From an uncultured Prevotellaceae bacterium (GTDB lineage: Bacteria > Bacteroidota > Bacteroidia > Bacteroidales > Bacteroidaceae): a stretch of DNA of 64,000 bases. Shown one piece after another: positions 45,140 to 52,840 of this stretch. Where the stretch lies: positions 69,321 to 133,320 of the forward strand of contig CALDLA010000099.1 in assembly GCA_937898415.1 (NCBI GenBank), written 5' to 3'. A program made the translations under genes and the position numbers. The notes below the pieces were generated by a model. That model ran no database searches. It saw nothing but the letters and a program-made list of their open reading frames with translations, and was not told the DNA's origin. How positions within the stretch are numbered: position 1 is the stretch's first letter; every line of letters begins with the position of its first letter.

Positions 45140-46175
45140 ACTGGCTATAACGGCACTTCTGGCACTGGCGGCAACAGCGGCACAAGCCCAGAAGTTGTCT
45201 ATTACCCAAAAGACTGTTGACATGGGCCGCACAGGCTATGAGATACCTGTGACGGCTACCTTCGAACTGCGAAACAAGGGACTGCGCAAACTCGTCATTC
45301 AGGATGTCGTCCCCGACTGCAACTGCACGAAAGTGGAATTCCCGAAGGGCGAGATTGGCATCAACGAGAAGTTCAACATACGCATGACCTACGACGCAAG
45401 GATGCTGGGCCACTTCAACAAGCAGGCTGCCGTCATCTCGAACGCGACCAAGAATCCTGTCTATCTCACCATGACGGGCATCGTACTGGCCGATCTGATG
45501 GACTACAGCGGTTCCTACCCCTTCGACTTCAACAACCTGCTGAGCGATGTTAACGATCTGGAGTTCGATAACGTGAAGAAAGGCGAACAGCGCTCCTTCG
45601 AGATGCACGTCATGAACAACGGCACTACCCCCATGCAGCCCAACATTCTGCACCTGCCCCCCTACCTCAAGGCCGAGTCCTTCCCCCAGAAGTTGAAGCC
45701 AGGCCACAGCGGGAAGATTGTGTTCACGCTGAACTCTGACAAGATACACGACTACGGTCTGACGCAGACGTCCGTCTATCTGGCCCAGCAGTTGGGACAG
45801 AAGGTTAAGAGCGACATCGAGATTGGCGTCTCAGCCGTCCTGCTGCCGCCCGTCAAGCCCATAGCCAATGCTCCTAAGCTGGTACTGTCAGACACGACAC
45901 TGGTACTACCCTTCGGCGGACGGGGCAAGCGGTCGGGCGACCTCACGCTGACCAACACCGGCCAGTCGCGCCTCGACATCACCTCGCTGCAGATGTTCAC
46001 CCGTGGACTGAAGGTGACGCTCGGCAAGAGCCACCTGATGCCCGGCGAATCGACGAAACTCAAGATTACCGCCACTGCCAGCGAACTGAAGAAGGCCCGC
46101 TCTGTCCCCCGTGTACTGATGATTACCAACGATCCAGAGAGTGCTAAGGTTGTCATTACCATTAATATCCAATAA
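45129..46175 (+). CDS. Periplasmic DUF1573 protein
   Basis: 348 residues. Signal peptide ending AATAAQAQ. The N-terminal DUF1573/ASH-like domain has VDMGRTGYEIPVTATFELRN and DVVPDCNCTKVEFPKGEI. A second Ig-like module (about 255-348) has LPFGGRGKRSGDLTLTNTG. DUF1573 proteins are widespread in Bacteroidetes with unknown function. The 11-bp overlap with the macroglobulin gene indicates translational coupling, so the two may act together in the periplasm. Confidence 0.88.
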   Translation: MKNKLAITALLALAATAAQAQKLSITQKTVDMGRTGYEIPVTATFELRNKGLRKLVIQDVVPDCNCTKVEFPKGEIGINEKFNIRMTYDARMLGHFNKQAAVISNATKNPVYLTMTGIVLADLMDYSGSYPFDFNNLLSDVNDLEFDNVKKGEQRSFEMHVMNNGTTPMQPNILHLPPYLKAESFPQKLKPGHSGKIVFTLNSDKIHDYGLTQTSVYLAQQLGQKVKSDIEIGVSAVLLPPVKPIANAPKLVLSDTTLVLPFGGRGKRSGDLTLTNTGQSRLDITSLQMFTRGLKVTLGKSHLMPGESTKLKITATASELKKARSVPRVLMITNDPESAKVVITINIQ

Positions 46176-46187
46176 CTCCCCATAAGA

Positions 46188-47282
46188 ATGGAACATCCAG
46201 AGAACAATCCCGAATATGCCGGCCTGCAAGTCAACAGTGGCGTCGAGCAACAGTCGATTATCAATCCCTATCTGAAGCGCAACCGCATCCGTCGCCGTGA
46301 ACTCTCCGTCGACGAGATGGTGGAGGGCATCCTGAAGGGCGATGTCACCATCCTCTCGCAGGCCGTGACACTCATCGAGAGTGTCAACCCCGACCATCAG
46401 ACCAAGGCGCAGGAGGTCATCAACCGTTGCCTGCCCTATAGTGGCAAAAGCATCCGCGTTGGCATCAGCGGCGTTCCCGGCGCCGGCAAGTCCACCTCTA
46501 TCGACGAGTTTGGCATCCATGTGCTGAAGGAGCATGGCGGCAAACTCGCCGTACTGGCCATCGACCCCAGTTCGGAACGCACTAAGGGCAGCATCCTCGG
46601 CGACAAGACACGCATGGAGAAACTGGCACAGCACCCTGCTTCGTTCATCCGTCCCAGCCCGTCGGCAGGTTCTCTTGGCGGTGTGGCCCGCAAGACCCGC
46701 GAGACCATTATCCTCTGTGAGGCAGCCGGCTTCGACAAGATTTTCGTTGAGACGGTGGGCGTGGGACAATCAGAGACAGCCTGCCACTCGATGGTCGATT
46801 TCTTCCTGCTCATCCAGGTGGCTGGTACGGGCGACGAGTTGCAGGGAATCAAGCGCGGCATTATGGAAATCTCCGACGGCATCGTCATCAATAAGTGCGA
46901 CGGCGACAACGTCGATCGCTGTCAGATGGCGGCCACCAACTTTCGCAACGCCCTCCACTTCTTCCCCATGCCCGAGAGCGGCTGGCTGCCAAAGGTATTA
47001 TGCTATAGCGGCTTCTACGGCACAGGCATCAAGGAGATTTGGGATATGATCTACGAGTACATTGACTTCGTCAAGGCCAACGGCTATTTCGACCACCGTC
47101 GCAACGAGCAGGCCAAGTACTGGATGTACGAAAGCATTAACGAGCACCTCAAGTCCTCATTCTATCATAATAAGATGATACAGGCACAGCTGGAGTTGGC
47201 TGAACAAACAGTTCTGGCCGGCCAGAAGACCAGTTTCATAGCTGCGCAAGATCTCCTCGACCTTTACTTTAAGAGCCTATGA
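46188..47282 (+). CDS. meaB: Methylmalonyl-CoA mutase-associated GTPase MeaB
   Basis: 364 residues. G3E-type P-loop GTPase with Walker A GISGVPGAGKST, AIDPSSERTKGSILGDKTRM, FVETVGVGQSE and NKCDGDN (NKxD). A C-terminal dimerisation helix contains YWMYESINEHLKSSF. MeaB/ArgK protects and reloads B12-dependent methylmalonyl-CoA mutase in the succinate-propionate pathway. The mutase genes are not in this window. It overlaps ispH by 4 bp. Confidence 0.95.
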   Translation: MEHPENNPEYAGLQVNSGVEQQSIINPYLKRNRIRRRELSVDEMVEGILKGDVTILSQAVTLIESVNPDHQTKAQEVINRCLPYSGKSIRVGISGVPGAGKSTSIDEFGIHVLKEHGGKLAVLAIDPSSERTKGSILGDKTRMEKLAQHPASFIRPSPSAGSLGGVARKTRETIILCEAAGFDKIFVETVGVGQSETACHSMVDFFLLIQVAGTGDELQGIKRGIMEISDGIVINKCDGDNVDRCQMAATNFRNALHFFPMPESGWLPKVLCYSGFYGTGIKEIWDMIYEYIDFVKANGYFDHRRNEQAKYWMYESINEHLKSSFYHNKMIQAQLELAEQTVLAGQKTSFIAAQDLLDLYFKSL

Positions 47283-48157
47283 CCATCGAGATTGACAACG
47301 GTAGCGGTTTCTGTTTCGGTGTGACCACCGCCATCAAGAAAGCAGAGGAGGAACTGGAAAAGGGCACGACGCTCTATTGCCTCGGCGACATCGTCCATAA
47401 TGGCATGGAGTGTGAGCGGCTGAAGCAGATGGGACTTATCACCATCGACCATACCGAGATGGAGCGCCTGCACAACGTCAAGGTGCTGCTCCGTGCCCAC
47501 GGCGAACCGCCTGAGACCTACGAACTGGCCCGTCGAAACAACATCGAGATTATCGATGCCACCTGTCCCGTGGTTCTCCAGTTGCAGAAGCGCATCAAAC
47601 TCCAGTATGAAGCCTCACCACTCACCACCCACCACTCACCGCTCACCACTCAGATAGTCATCTTCGGCAAGAAAGGCCATGCTGAGGTGTTAGGACTCGT
47701 TGGCCAAACTGATGGTCGTGCTGTCGTCATTGAGCAGTTCGACGAGGTCCGTCGGCTCGATTTCCAGCACGACATCTTCCTGTTCAGTCAGACCACGAAG
47801 TCGCTCGACGAGTTCCACCGCATCATCGAGTACATCCAGCAGCACATCTCACCCACGGCTACCTTCAAGAGCTTCGATACCATCTGCCGCTCTGTGGCCA
47901 ACCGCATGCCCAACATCTCGCAATTCGCCGCGCGCCACGACCTCATCCTCTTCGTCTGCGGCCGTAAGAGCTCGAACGGCAAGGTGCTGTTCAACGAGTG
48001 CCGACGTGTCAATCCCAACACCCACCTCGTCGAAGGACCCGGCGAGATAGTACCCGACTGGCTCCACGACGTCGATACGGTCGGCATCTGTGGCGCCACC
48101 TCCACCCCCAAGTGGCTGATGGAGCAGTGCCGCGACGCCATCCTCGCTTTACACTGA
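47279..48157 (+). CDS. ispH: 4-hydroxy-3-methylbut-2-enyl diphosphate reductase
   Basis: 292 residues. The last MEP-pathway enzyme: a [4Fe-4S] protein making IPP and DMAPP. The three cluster cysteines are in GSGFCFGVTTAI, DATCPVVLQLQKRI and FVCGRKSSNGKVL; LGDIVHN, RAHGEPPETYE and GICGATSTPKWLME are also typical. Between the second cysteine region and IVIFGKKGHAEV there is an insertion, ASPLTTHHSPLTTQ, encoded by five heptanucleotide repeats (47616-47650). It starts inside the end of meaB. Confidence 0.95.
   Translation: MTIEIDNGSGFCFGVTTAIKKAEEELEKGTTLYCLGDIVHNGMECERLKQMGLITIDHTEMERLHNVKVLLRAHGEPPETYELARRNNIEIIDATCPVVLQLQKRIKLQYEASPLTTHHSPLTTQIVIFGKKGHAEVLGLVGQTDGRAVVIEQFDEVRRLDFQHDIFLFSQTTKSLDEFHRIIEYIQQHISPTATFKSFDTICRSVANRMPNISQFAARHDLILFVCGRKSSNGKVLFNECRRVNPNTHLVEGPGEIVPDWLHDVDTVGICGATSTPKWLMEQCRDAILALH
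47616..47650. repeat. Five CACCACT-type heptamers inside ispH
   Basis: CACCACT, CACCACC, CACCACT, CACCGCT, CACCACT in tandem. They encode most of ASPLTTHHSPLTTQ within the IspH reading frame, at a point where the family normally has only a short strand connection. Confidence 0.88.
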
Positions 48158-48170
48158 GAGTTTTCTATTC

Positions 48171-48854
48171 TTATTTGGTAGCTTCCTCAAAGCGCTGCAT
48201 GAGCCATTCGTTCTGCTCGGGAATGGTCATGTGGCTGTTGTCGAGCAACAGGGCATCGTCAGCCTGGCGCAGGGGGGAAACCTCACGGTGGGAGTCGATG
48301 TAGTCGCGCTCCTGAACGTTCTTCAGGATATCGTCGTAGTCGGCAGGCATACCCTTTTCCTTCAGTTCGTCGTAGCGACGCTGAGCACGCACCTCGGCTG
48401 AGGCAGTGACAAAAATTTTCAGTTCGGCGTTGGGGAAGACGACGGTGCCGATGTCACGACCATCCATGACGATGCCGCCCTCCTGCCCCATGCGCTGCTG
48501 CTGGGCAACGAGGGCCGTGCGGACAAACGGCAGGGCGGCGATAGGGCTGACGTGGTTCGACACTTCAAGCGAGCGTATCTCAAGCTCCACATTCTCACCG
48601 TTCAGGAAGGTAGTGGTCTTGCCGTCCACCAGCTTCTGCTCGATGATGATGTCCTTCAGGGCTTCCTCCAACTCATCGGTGAGGATGGTGCCGTCTTCAC
48701 GGAACAGGTTATGGCGCAGGGCATAGAGAGTAACGGAGCGGTACATGGCTCCAGTGTCAACATAGATATAGCCCACACGGCGGGCAAGGTCTTTAGCCAT
48801 CGTGCTCTTGCCGCACGAGGAATGGCCGTCGATAGCAATGGTAATCTTCTTCAT
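48171..48854 (-). CDS. cmk: Cytidylate kinase
   Basis: 227 residues. P-loop [32 protein letters not shown] in the NMP-binding region; [20 protein letters not shown] with the conserved GRDIGT; ARAQ-type lid RAQRRYDEL. It phosphorylates CMP/dCMP in the cytoplasm. It overlaps the porQ-like gene by 4 bp and is convergent with ispH (13 bp apart). Confidence 0.96.
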   Translation of the reverse strand: MKKITIAIDGHSSCGKSTMAKDLARRVGYIYVDTGAMYRSVTLYALRHNLFREDGTILTDELEEALKDIIIEQKLVDGKTTTFLNGENVELEIRSLEVSNHVSPIAALPFVRTALVAQQQRMGQEGGIVMDGRDIGTVVFPNAELKIFVTASAEVRAQRRYDELKEKGMPADYDDILKNVQERDYIDSHREVSPLRQADDALLLDNSHMTIPEQNEWLMQRFEEATK

Positions 48855-49795
48855 AATGTGTAACTGATATTAAAGACTAACGAGGAGGCCGACACATGGT
48901 ACTTGGCATAGGCCACTTGGAGTTTCAGCCGCTGCAGCAGCAGGCCACCGCCCAGACTGAGCCCTGCACCGTGGGCACTGTCACCGTCGTCAGTACTGAT
49001 TTTCATTTCGGAGGCCCGCATGGCGTTATAGCCGACTGCCACATAGAACTGAGGCGACAGGATGAGGTCGGCACCGACAACGAGGTGCTTACCCAGTCCA
49101 TACTCCCAGTCGTTGAGACGGACAAGACTGGCCGAAAGCCGTAGCGGGGAATTCAGCAGTCTCTTGGTGACACCCAACTGAACATCGAGGGGCAACCGTT
49201 CGAAATCGTCCTCGTAGGCCGACAACTGTCCGCCAAGATTACGGGCCACTGCCGACACCGACAAGTCACGTTCGGCGTCGTAGTAATTGAGGCCCAGATC
49301 GACGGCCGCTCCCACAGAGTTGTACTGTCCGATGTAGCTGGCCACGAACTTGGCCGTGATACCGCCGGCGAACTTCTCGCTCAGGGCATAGGCAAAAGAG
49401 CCGCCGACGGCGATATCCTTGGGCGAGAACTCGCCGGTCTGCTGCCCTGTAGCCGTGGTCTCCTTCATCGTTCCGTAGCTCATATACTGGCCGGTGACGC
49501 CCCAGGTACCTCGTTCGCCGGCAACGCGGAGAAAAGAGGCACTGGCCGTCGTCGAGCCTTTCATATAGGTCATCACGTTCAGGTTCAGCGTACGGTCGGT
49601 CACGTTGTTGATGAGTGCGGGATTGTGAAAGATGATCGAGGCGTCGTCATCAACCAGCGTCACGTTGTCCCCACCCAGGGCAGCCACATGGGCACTGACG
49701 GGCAACCGCAGGAAGTTATACACCGTCTGAGATTCCTGTGCCCCGATAGGAAGCACAGAAAGCACGAAAACAACGGCAAAAACGACTCTCTTCAT
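48851..49795 (-). CDS. PorQ-like type IX secretion system protein
   Basis: 314 residues. Signal peptide [20 protein letters not shown]. The N-terminal [25 protein letters not shown] and FHNPALIN are characteristic of the PorQ/PorV-like outer-membrane barrel family, followed by alternating strands to a terminal LVFNISYTL. PorQ in Porphyromonas gingivalis is a non-essential type IX component binding PorZ. The adjacent cmk overlaps its stop. The xylanase tail elsewhere in this window fits a type IX substrate. Confidence 0.88.
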   Translation of the reverse strand: MKRVVFAVVFVLSVLPIGAQESQTVYNFLRLPVSAHVAALGGDNVTLVDDDASIIFHNPALINNVTDRTLNLNVMTYMKGSTTASASFLRVAGERGTWGVTGQYMSYGTMKETTATGQQTGEFSPKDIAVGGSFAYALSEKFAGGITAKFVASYIGQYNSVGAAVDLGLNYYDAERDLSVSAVARNLGGQLSAYEDDFERLPLDVQLGVTKRLLNSPLRLSASLVRLNDWEYGLGKHLVVGADLILSPQFYVAVGYNAMRASEMKISTDDGDSAHGAGLSLGGGLLLQRLKLQVAYAKYHVSASSLVFNISYTL

Positions 49796-49817
49796 CTAAA
49801 TATCCTCAATTCGGCTG

Positions 49818-49825
49818 CAAAGATA
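49818..49825 (-). promoter_or_regulatory. -7 element (TATCTTTG) of the porQ-like/cmk operon
   Basis: On the minus strand this reads TATCTTTG, 23 bp before ATG 49795. It is divergent from the tonB promoter, with heptamers between them. Confidence 0.62.
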
Positions 49826-49830
49826 CAAAA

Positions 49831-49865
49831 AACTCTTAACTCTTGTCTCTTAACTCTTAACTTTT
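49831..49865. repeat. Five AACTCTT heptamers in the porQ/tonB promoter region
   Basis: AACTCTT, AACTCTT, GTCTCTT, AACTCTT, AACTTTT end 3 bp before the TACCTTTG element of tonB. This is the same position and orientation as the heptamers in front of tRNA-Ser. Confidence 0.85.
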
Positions 49866-49868
49866 TCG

Positions 49869-49876
49869 TACCTTTG
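49869..49876 (+). promoter_or_regulatory. -7 element (TACCTTTG) of the tonB-like gene
   Basis: TACCTTTG lies 45 bp before ATG 49921, directly after the heptamer tract. Confidence 0.62.
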
Positions 49877-49920
49877 CACCACATTTTTTATTATATAACG
49901 GAGATGTTGCTCCTTTTATT

Positions 49921-50622
49921 ATGGAAATAAAGAAAAGTGCGAAAGCAGACTTGGACGGCAAGAGGAGCCAGGGGTTCTTCCTCGGAGTGGTTCTGGTACT
50001 GGCCTTGCTGTTCGTGGCACTGGAGTACGACTGGTCTGCAAGCGGCGACGACTACGACCTCGACGCCTTGGAGAATATCGTCAAGGAGATTGACCTGGAA
50101 GCCCTCAAGGAAGAGGAGCGCATACCGCTCATCAAGGAACAGGTGGTGGAGCGCCCGCAGTCGGCTGACAAGCTGAACGTGGTCGACGAGAACCCCGAGG
50201 TGGAACTGAAGGACGAGATAGTCCCTCCTGAGAACGACGTGGAACTGAAGACCGTCGACGAGGTGGAGAACCCCGAGCAGCCCACGGCTGTCGATATGGA
50301 CCTCAACCCGCTGAACTTCCGCGTGGTCGAGGAACTGCCGGAGTTCCCCGGCGGTGCCACGGAATTCATGAAATGGCTGACAAAGAACCTGCACTACCCC
50401 GCGACGGCCCAGCAGCGCAAGGTGCAGGGAAAAGTGCTGGCACAGTTCATCGTCAACACCGACGGCAGCATCAGCGACATAGAACTGCTGAACCACGTGG
50501 ACCCCAGCATCGACCGCGAGGCACTGCGGGTACTGCGCATGATGCCTCGTTGGAAGGCTGGTCAGCAGGATGCCAAACCCTGCCGCACGCAGGTCTGCAT
50601 CCCCATCGTCTTCAAGCTGTAA
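49921..50622 (+). CDS. TonB-family energy transducer
   Basis: 233 residues. One N-terminal TM anchor (about 19-36, FFLGVVLVLALLFVALEY), then a Glu/Pro/Val-rich periplasmic spacer. The C-terminal TonB domain (about 145-233) has PEFPGGATEFMKWLTKNLHYP and VQGKVLAQFIVNTDGSISDI. It couples the proton motive force through ExbBD to outer-membrane TonB-dependent receptors. No exbBD nearby. The gene after it is separated only by an 8-bp tandem repeat. Confidence 0.93.
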   Translation: MEIKKSAKADLDGKRSQGFFLGVVLVLALLFVALEYDWSASGDDYDLDALENIVKEIDLEALKEEERIPLIKEQVVERPQSADKLNVVDENPEVELKDEIVPPENDVELKTVDEVENPEQPTAVDMDLNPLNFRVVEELPEFPGGATEFMKWLTKNLHYPATAQQRKVQGKVLAQFIVNTDGSISDIELLNHVDPSIDREALRVLRMMPRWKAGQQDAKPCRTQVCIPIVFKL

Positions 50623-50631
50623 TGTCGTCAT

Positions 50632-50671
50632 AACGTAATAACGTAATATCGTAATAACGTAACAACGCAAT
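50632..50671. repeat. Five 8-bp tandem units ending in the polyprenyl synthase start codon
   Basis: AACGTAAT, AACGTAAT, ATCGTAAT, AACGTAAC, AACGCAAT. The last unit supplies the AT of ATG 50670. A diverged unit (GTCGTCAT, 50624) precedes them, so nearly the whole tonB-polyprenyl gap is an octamer tract. Confidence 0.85.
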
Positions 50672-51644
50672 GTATACCTCAAACGAAATCCTGGAGAAGG
50701 TCAACCAGTTTATTGACCAACTGCCGTACGACCGCCGTCCGGCATCGCTCTACGAGCCCATTGAATATGTCCTGTCGTTAGGCGGCAAGCGCATCCGTCC
50801 CGTACTGATGCTGCTGGCCTACAACCTCTACAAGGAAGACCCGGAACGTATCCTGATGCCGGCCGTGGGACTGGAGACGTACCATAACTACACCCTGCTC
50901 CACGACGACCTGATGGACAACGCCGACATGCGCCGGGGCCATGATACGGTACATAAGAAGTGGGATGCCAACAAGGCCATCCTCAGCGGCGACTCCATGC
51001 TGGTACTGGCCTACCAGCGTATGCAGCAGTGCGACAGCCGCCACTTGGAGGCTGTGCTCAACGTATTCACGGAGACGGCCTTGGAGATTGGCGAGGGACA
51101 GGAGTACGACATGACCTTCGAGACGCGCAACGACGTGACCGAGGAGGAATATATCGAGATGATTCGCCTGAAGACCAGTGTTCTGCTGGCCTGCGCCGTG
51201 AAGATAGGCGCCATCCTGGCTGATGCCTCCGAAGAGGACATCAAGAACCTGTATAAGTTCGGTGAACAGTTAGGACTGGCCTTCCAGTTGCAAGACGACC
51301 TGCTCGACGTCTATGGCGACCCCGCCGTCTTCGGCAAAGCTATTGGCGGCGACATCACCTCCAACAAGAAGACCTATATGCTCATCAACGCCGTCAACCG
51401 TGCCACCCCGGTACAGCGCGAGGAACTGATGCGCTGGATTGCAGCCGTCGATTTCAACCGCGAGGAAAAAGTGCAAGCCGTCACGGCTCTCTACGACCAG
51501 ATAGGCATCCGCCAGCTCTGCGAAGAGAAAATCAACTTCTACTTCGACGAGTGCCGTAAGTACTTGGCCAAGGTCAGCGTCAGCGACGAGCGCAAACAGA
51601 TGCTGCTCGACTACACGGACGAAATGATGAAACGGAAGAAGTGA
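50670..51644 (+). CDS. Trans-polyprenyl diphosphate synthase
   Basis: 324 residues. First Asp-rich motif LLHDDLMDNADMRRG and second LQDDLLDVYGD, with GGKRIRPVLMLLAYNLY upstream. It extends allylic diphosphates with IPP; the chain length cannot be set from sequence by eye. It belongs to the class usually annotated as farnesyl/geranylgeranyl or longer-chain synthase. The stop codon lies in the first GTGAGAA heptamer before tatD. Confidence 0.93.
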   Translation: MYTSNEILEKVNQFIDQLPYDRRPASLYEPIEYVLSLGGKRIRPVLMLLAYNLYKEDPERILMPAVGLETYHNYTLLHDDLMDNADMRRGHDTVHKKWDANKAILSGDSMLVLAYQRMQQCDSRHLEAVLNVFTETALEIGEGQEYDMTFETRNDVTEEEYIEMIRLKTSVLLACAVKIGAILADASEEDIKNLYKFGEQLGLAFQLQDDLLDVYGDPAVFGKAIGGDITSNKKTYMLINAVNRATPVQREELMRWIAAVDFNREEKVQAVTALYDQIGIRQLCEEKINFYFDECRKYLAKVSVSDERKQMLLDYTDEMMKRKK

Positions 51645-51671
51645 GAAGTGAGAAGTGAAAAGTGAAAAGTG
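51641..51671. repeat. GTGARAA heptamers spanning a stop codon and abutting the tatD start
   Basis: GTGAGAA twice, GTGAAAA twice, then GTG directly before ATG 51672. The first unit contains the TGA stop of the polyprenyl synthase. Same arrangement as in front of ilvN. Confidence 0.9.
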
Positions 51672-52478
51672 ATGGAGTGGATTGACACACATTGCCACTT
51701 GGATGGTGAGGAATTCGACGACGACCGCGAAGCGGTGATGCAGCAGGCCCGTGAGGCTGGTGTCTGCAAGATATTCCTGCCCGCCATCGACCTGCCTACC
51801 TCCCAGCGCATCCTTCAACTCTGCTCCCAATACTCCGACTACCTATACCCCATGGTCGGCCTGCATCCCGAGGAAGTCCGCGCCGACTGGCACCAACAGC
51901 TCACCGCCATCAAGCACCTTCTCGCTTCACCCTTCACCCTTCACCCTTCACCAATCCTCGCCATCGGCGAAGTCGGCCTCGACTTCTACTGGAGCCGCGA
52001 GTTCGAACAGGAACAACTGGAGGCATTCGAGCAGCAGGTACGTTGGTCAGTAGAGACGCAGTTGCCCCTGATGATCCACTGCCGCAAGGCCCAGAACGAA
52101 ATGGTGGCTATTATAAAAAGGTACGCGCGAGAACTTCCCGGCGGTGTCTTCCACTGTTTCACCGGTAATGCGCTGGAAGCGGAACAGCTGTTGCAGTTCG
52201 ACCGCTTCGTCCTTGGCATCGGCGGTGTACTGACCTTCAAGAAGTCACACCTGCCCGAAGTGTTGCCCCAGGTAGTGCCCCTTGATCGCCTCGTGCTCGA
52301 GACCGATGCCCCCTACATGGCTCCGGTCCCTATGCGGGGCAAGCGCAACGAACCAGCCTTCACCCGCTACGTATTGGCCAAACTGGCTGAGAGCTACGGC
52401 GTCAGCGAGGAAGAGGTGGCTGCCAAGACCAACACCAACGTCGCCCGCGTCTTCCATCTAAATGATAAAGATTATTAA
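51672..52478 (+). CDS. TatD family metal-dependent hydrolase
   Basis: 268 residues from MEWIDTHCHLDG. Metal ligands of the TatD TIM barrel are visible: DTHCHLD, GEVGLDFYW, MIHCRKA, VFHCFTG and LETDAPYM. TatD proteins are cytoplasmic 3'-5' exonucleases acting on DNA. The GTG at 51669 was not used because the ATG follows immediately. Residues about 84-96 (LASPFTLHPSP) come from four heptanucleotide repeats in frame, between the AIKHL helix and AIGEVGLDF. Confidence 0.93.
   Translation: MEWIDTHCHLDGEEFDDDREAVMQQAREAGVCKIFLPAIDLPTSQRILQLCSQYSDYLYPMVGLHPEEVRADWHQQLTAIKHLLASPFTLHPSPILAIGEVGLDFYWSREFEQEQLEAFEQQVRWSVETQLPLMIHCRKAQNEMVAIIKRYARELPGGVFHCFTGNALEAEQLLQFDRFVLGIGGVLTFKKSHLPEVLPQVVPLDRLVLETDAPYMAPVPMRGKRNEPAFTRYVLAKLAESYGVSEEEVAAKTNTNVARVFHLNDKDY
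51928..51955. repeat. Four CACCCTT-type heptamers inside tatD
   Basis: CACCCTT three times and CACCAAT, in the sense orientation and in frame with tatD, encoding SPFTLHPSP. Confidence 0.88.
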
Positions 52479-52484
52479 TTTTTT

Positions 52485-52512
52485 CACCCTTCACTCTTCA
52501 CTCTTCACTTTT
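52485..52512. repeat. Four CACTCTT-type heptamers upstream of tRNA-Ser
   Basis: CACCCTT, CACTCTT, CACTCTT, CACTTTT, ending 5 bp before the TACCTTTG element at 52518. Confidence 0.88.
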
Positions 52513-52517
52513 TTTCT

Positions 52518-52525
52518 TACCTTTG
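52518..52525 (+). promoter_or_regulatory. -7 element (TACCTTTG) of tRNA-Ser
   Basis: TACCTTTG lies 16 bp before the mature 5' end of the tRNA. Confidence 0.62.
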
Positions 52526-52541
52526 CACCCGCTTAACTGAA

Positions 52542-52629
52542 GGAGAGGTGCTCGAGTGGTTGAAGAGGCACGCCTGGAAAGCGTGTAACCGGCAAAACCG
52601 GTTCGCAGGTTCGAATCCTGTTCTCTCCG
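52542..52629 (+). tRNA. tRNA-Ser (anticodon GGA)
   Basis: 88 nt with a complete cloverleaf. The acceptor GGAGAGG pairs with TCTCTCC (one G-U) and G is the discriminator, as in serine tRNAs. The anticodon stem is CACGC/GCGTG around CTGGAAA (anticodon GGA, reading UCC/UCU). The long class II variable arm ACCGGCAAAACCGGT is followed by the T arm CAGGTTCGAATCCTG. CCA is not encoded. Confidence 0.97.
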
Positions 52630-52641
52630 CGAAAATGACTT

Positions 52642-52669
52642 AAAGGGAATCATTCAGGTTCCCTTTTTT
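52642..52669 (+). terminator. Terminator after tRNA-Ser
   Basis: AAAGGGAA (52642-52649) pairs with TTCCCTTT (52659-52666), followed by TTT and C. Confidence 0.75.
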
Positions 52670-52687
52670 CGTGCCTGATAATCAATA

Positions 52688-52750
52688 CTAGAGTGCCTCG
52701 CCATCAGGATTGTCCTTATCGACCAGAAGTCCAATACAAGGCAGGCCCAT
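52688..52750 (-). CDS. Possible 20-residue peptide
   Basis: ATG at 52750 to TAG at 52688 encodes MGLPCIGLLVDKDNPDGEAL. A minus-strand TACTTTTG (52777-52784) lies 27 bp upstream, the usual distance for a -7 element. It could be a genuine micro-protein, or the 5' end or relic of a longer decayed gene; I cannot tell which. The rest of 52670-52806 holds nothing else I can support. Confidence 0.3.
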   Translation of the reverse strand: MGLPCIGLLVDKDNPDGEAL

Positions 52751-52776
52751 AAAAATACTTTTGTTAATATTCGTTG

Positions 52777-52784
52777 CAAAAGTA
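52777..52784 (-). promoter_or_regulatory. -7 element (TACTTTTG), minus strand
   Basis: It would drive the 20-codon reading frame; divergent from the phosphatase promoter at 52807. Confidence 0.4.
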
Positions 52785-52806
52785 CGAAAAAACGAAGAAT
52801 TATTTC

Positions 52807-52814
52807 TATCTTTG
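52807..52814 (+). promoter_or_regulatory. -7 element (TATCTTTG) of the SpoIIE-type phosphatase gene
   Basis: TATCTTTG lies 27 bp before ATG 52841. Confidence 0.62.
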
Positions 52815-52840
52815 CCAAAGATTTAATATGTTTTGTGTTT

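Noticed and set aside
52542..52840. tRNA-Ser as an integration site for a mobile element
   Set aside because: No integrase gene and no duplicated tRNA 3' end were seen in the following sequence.
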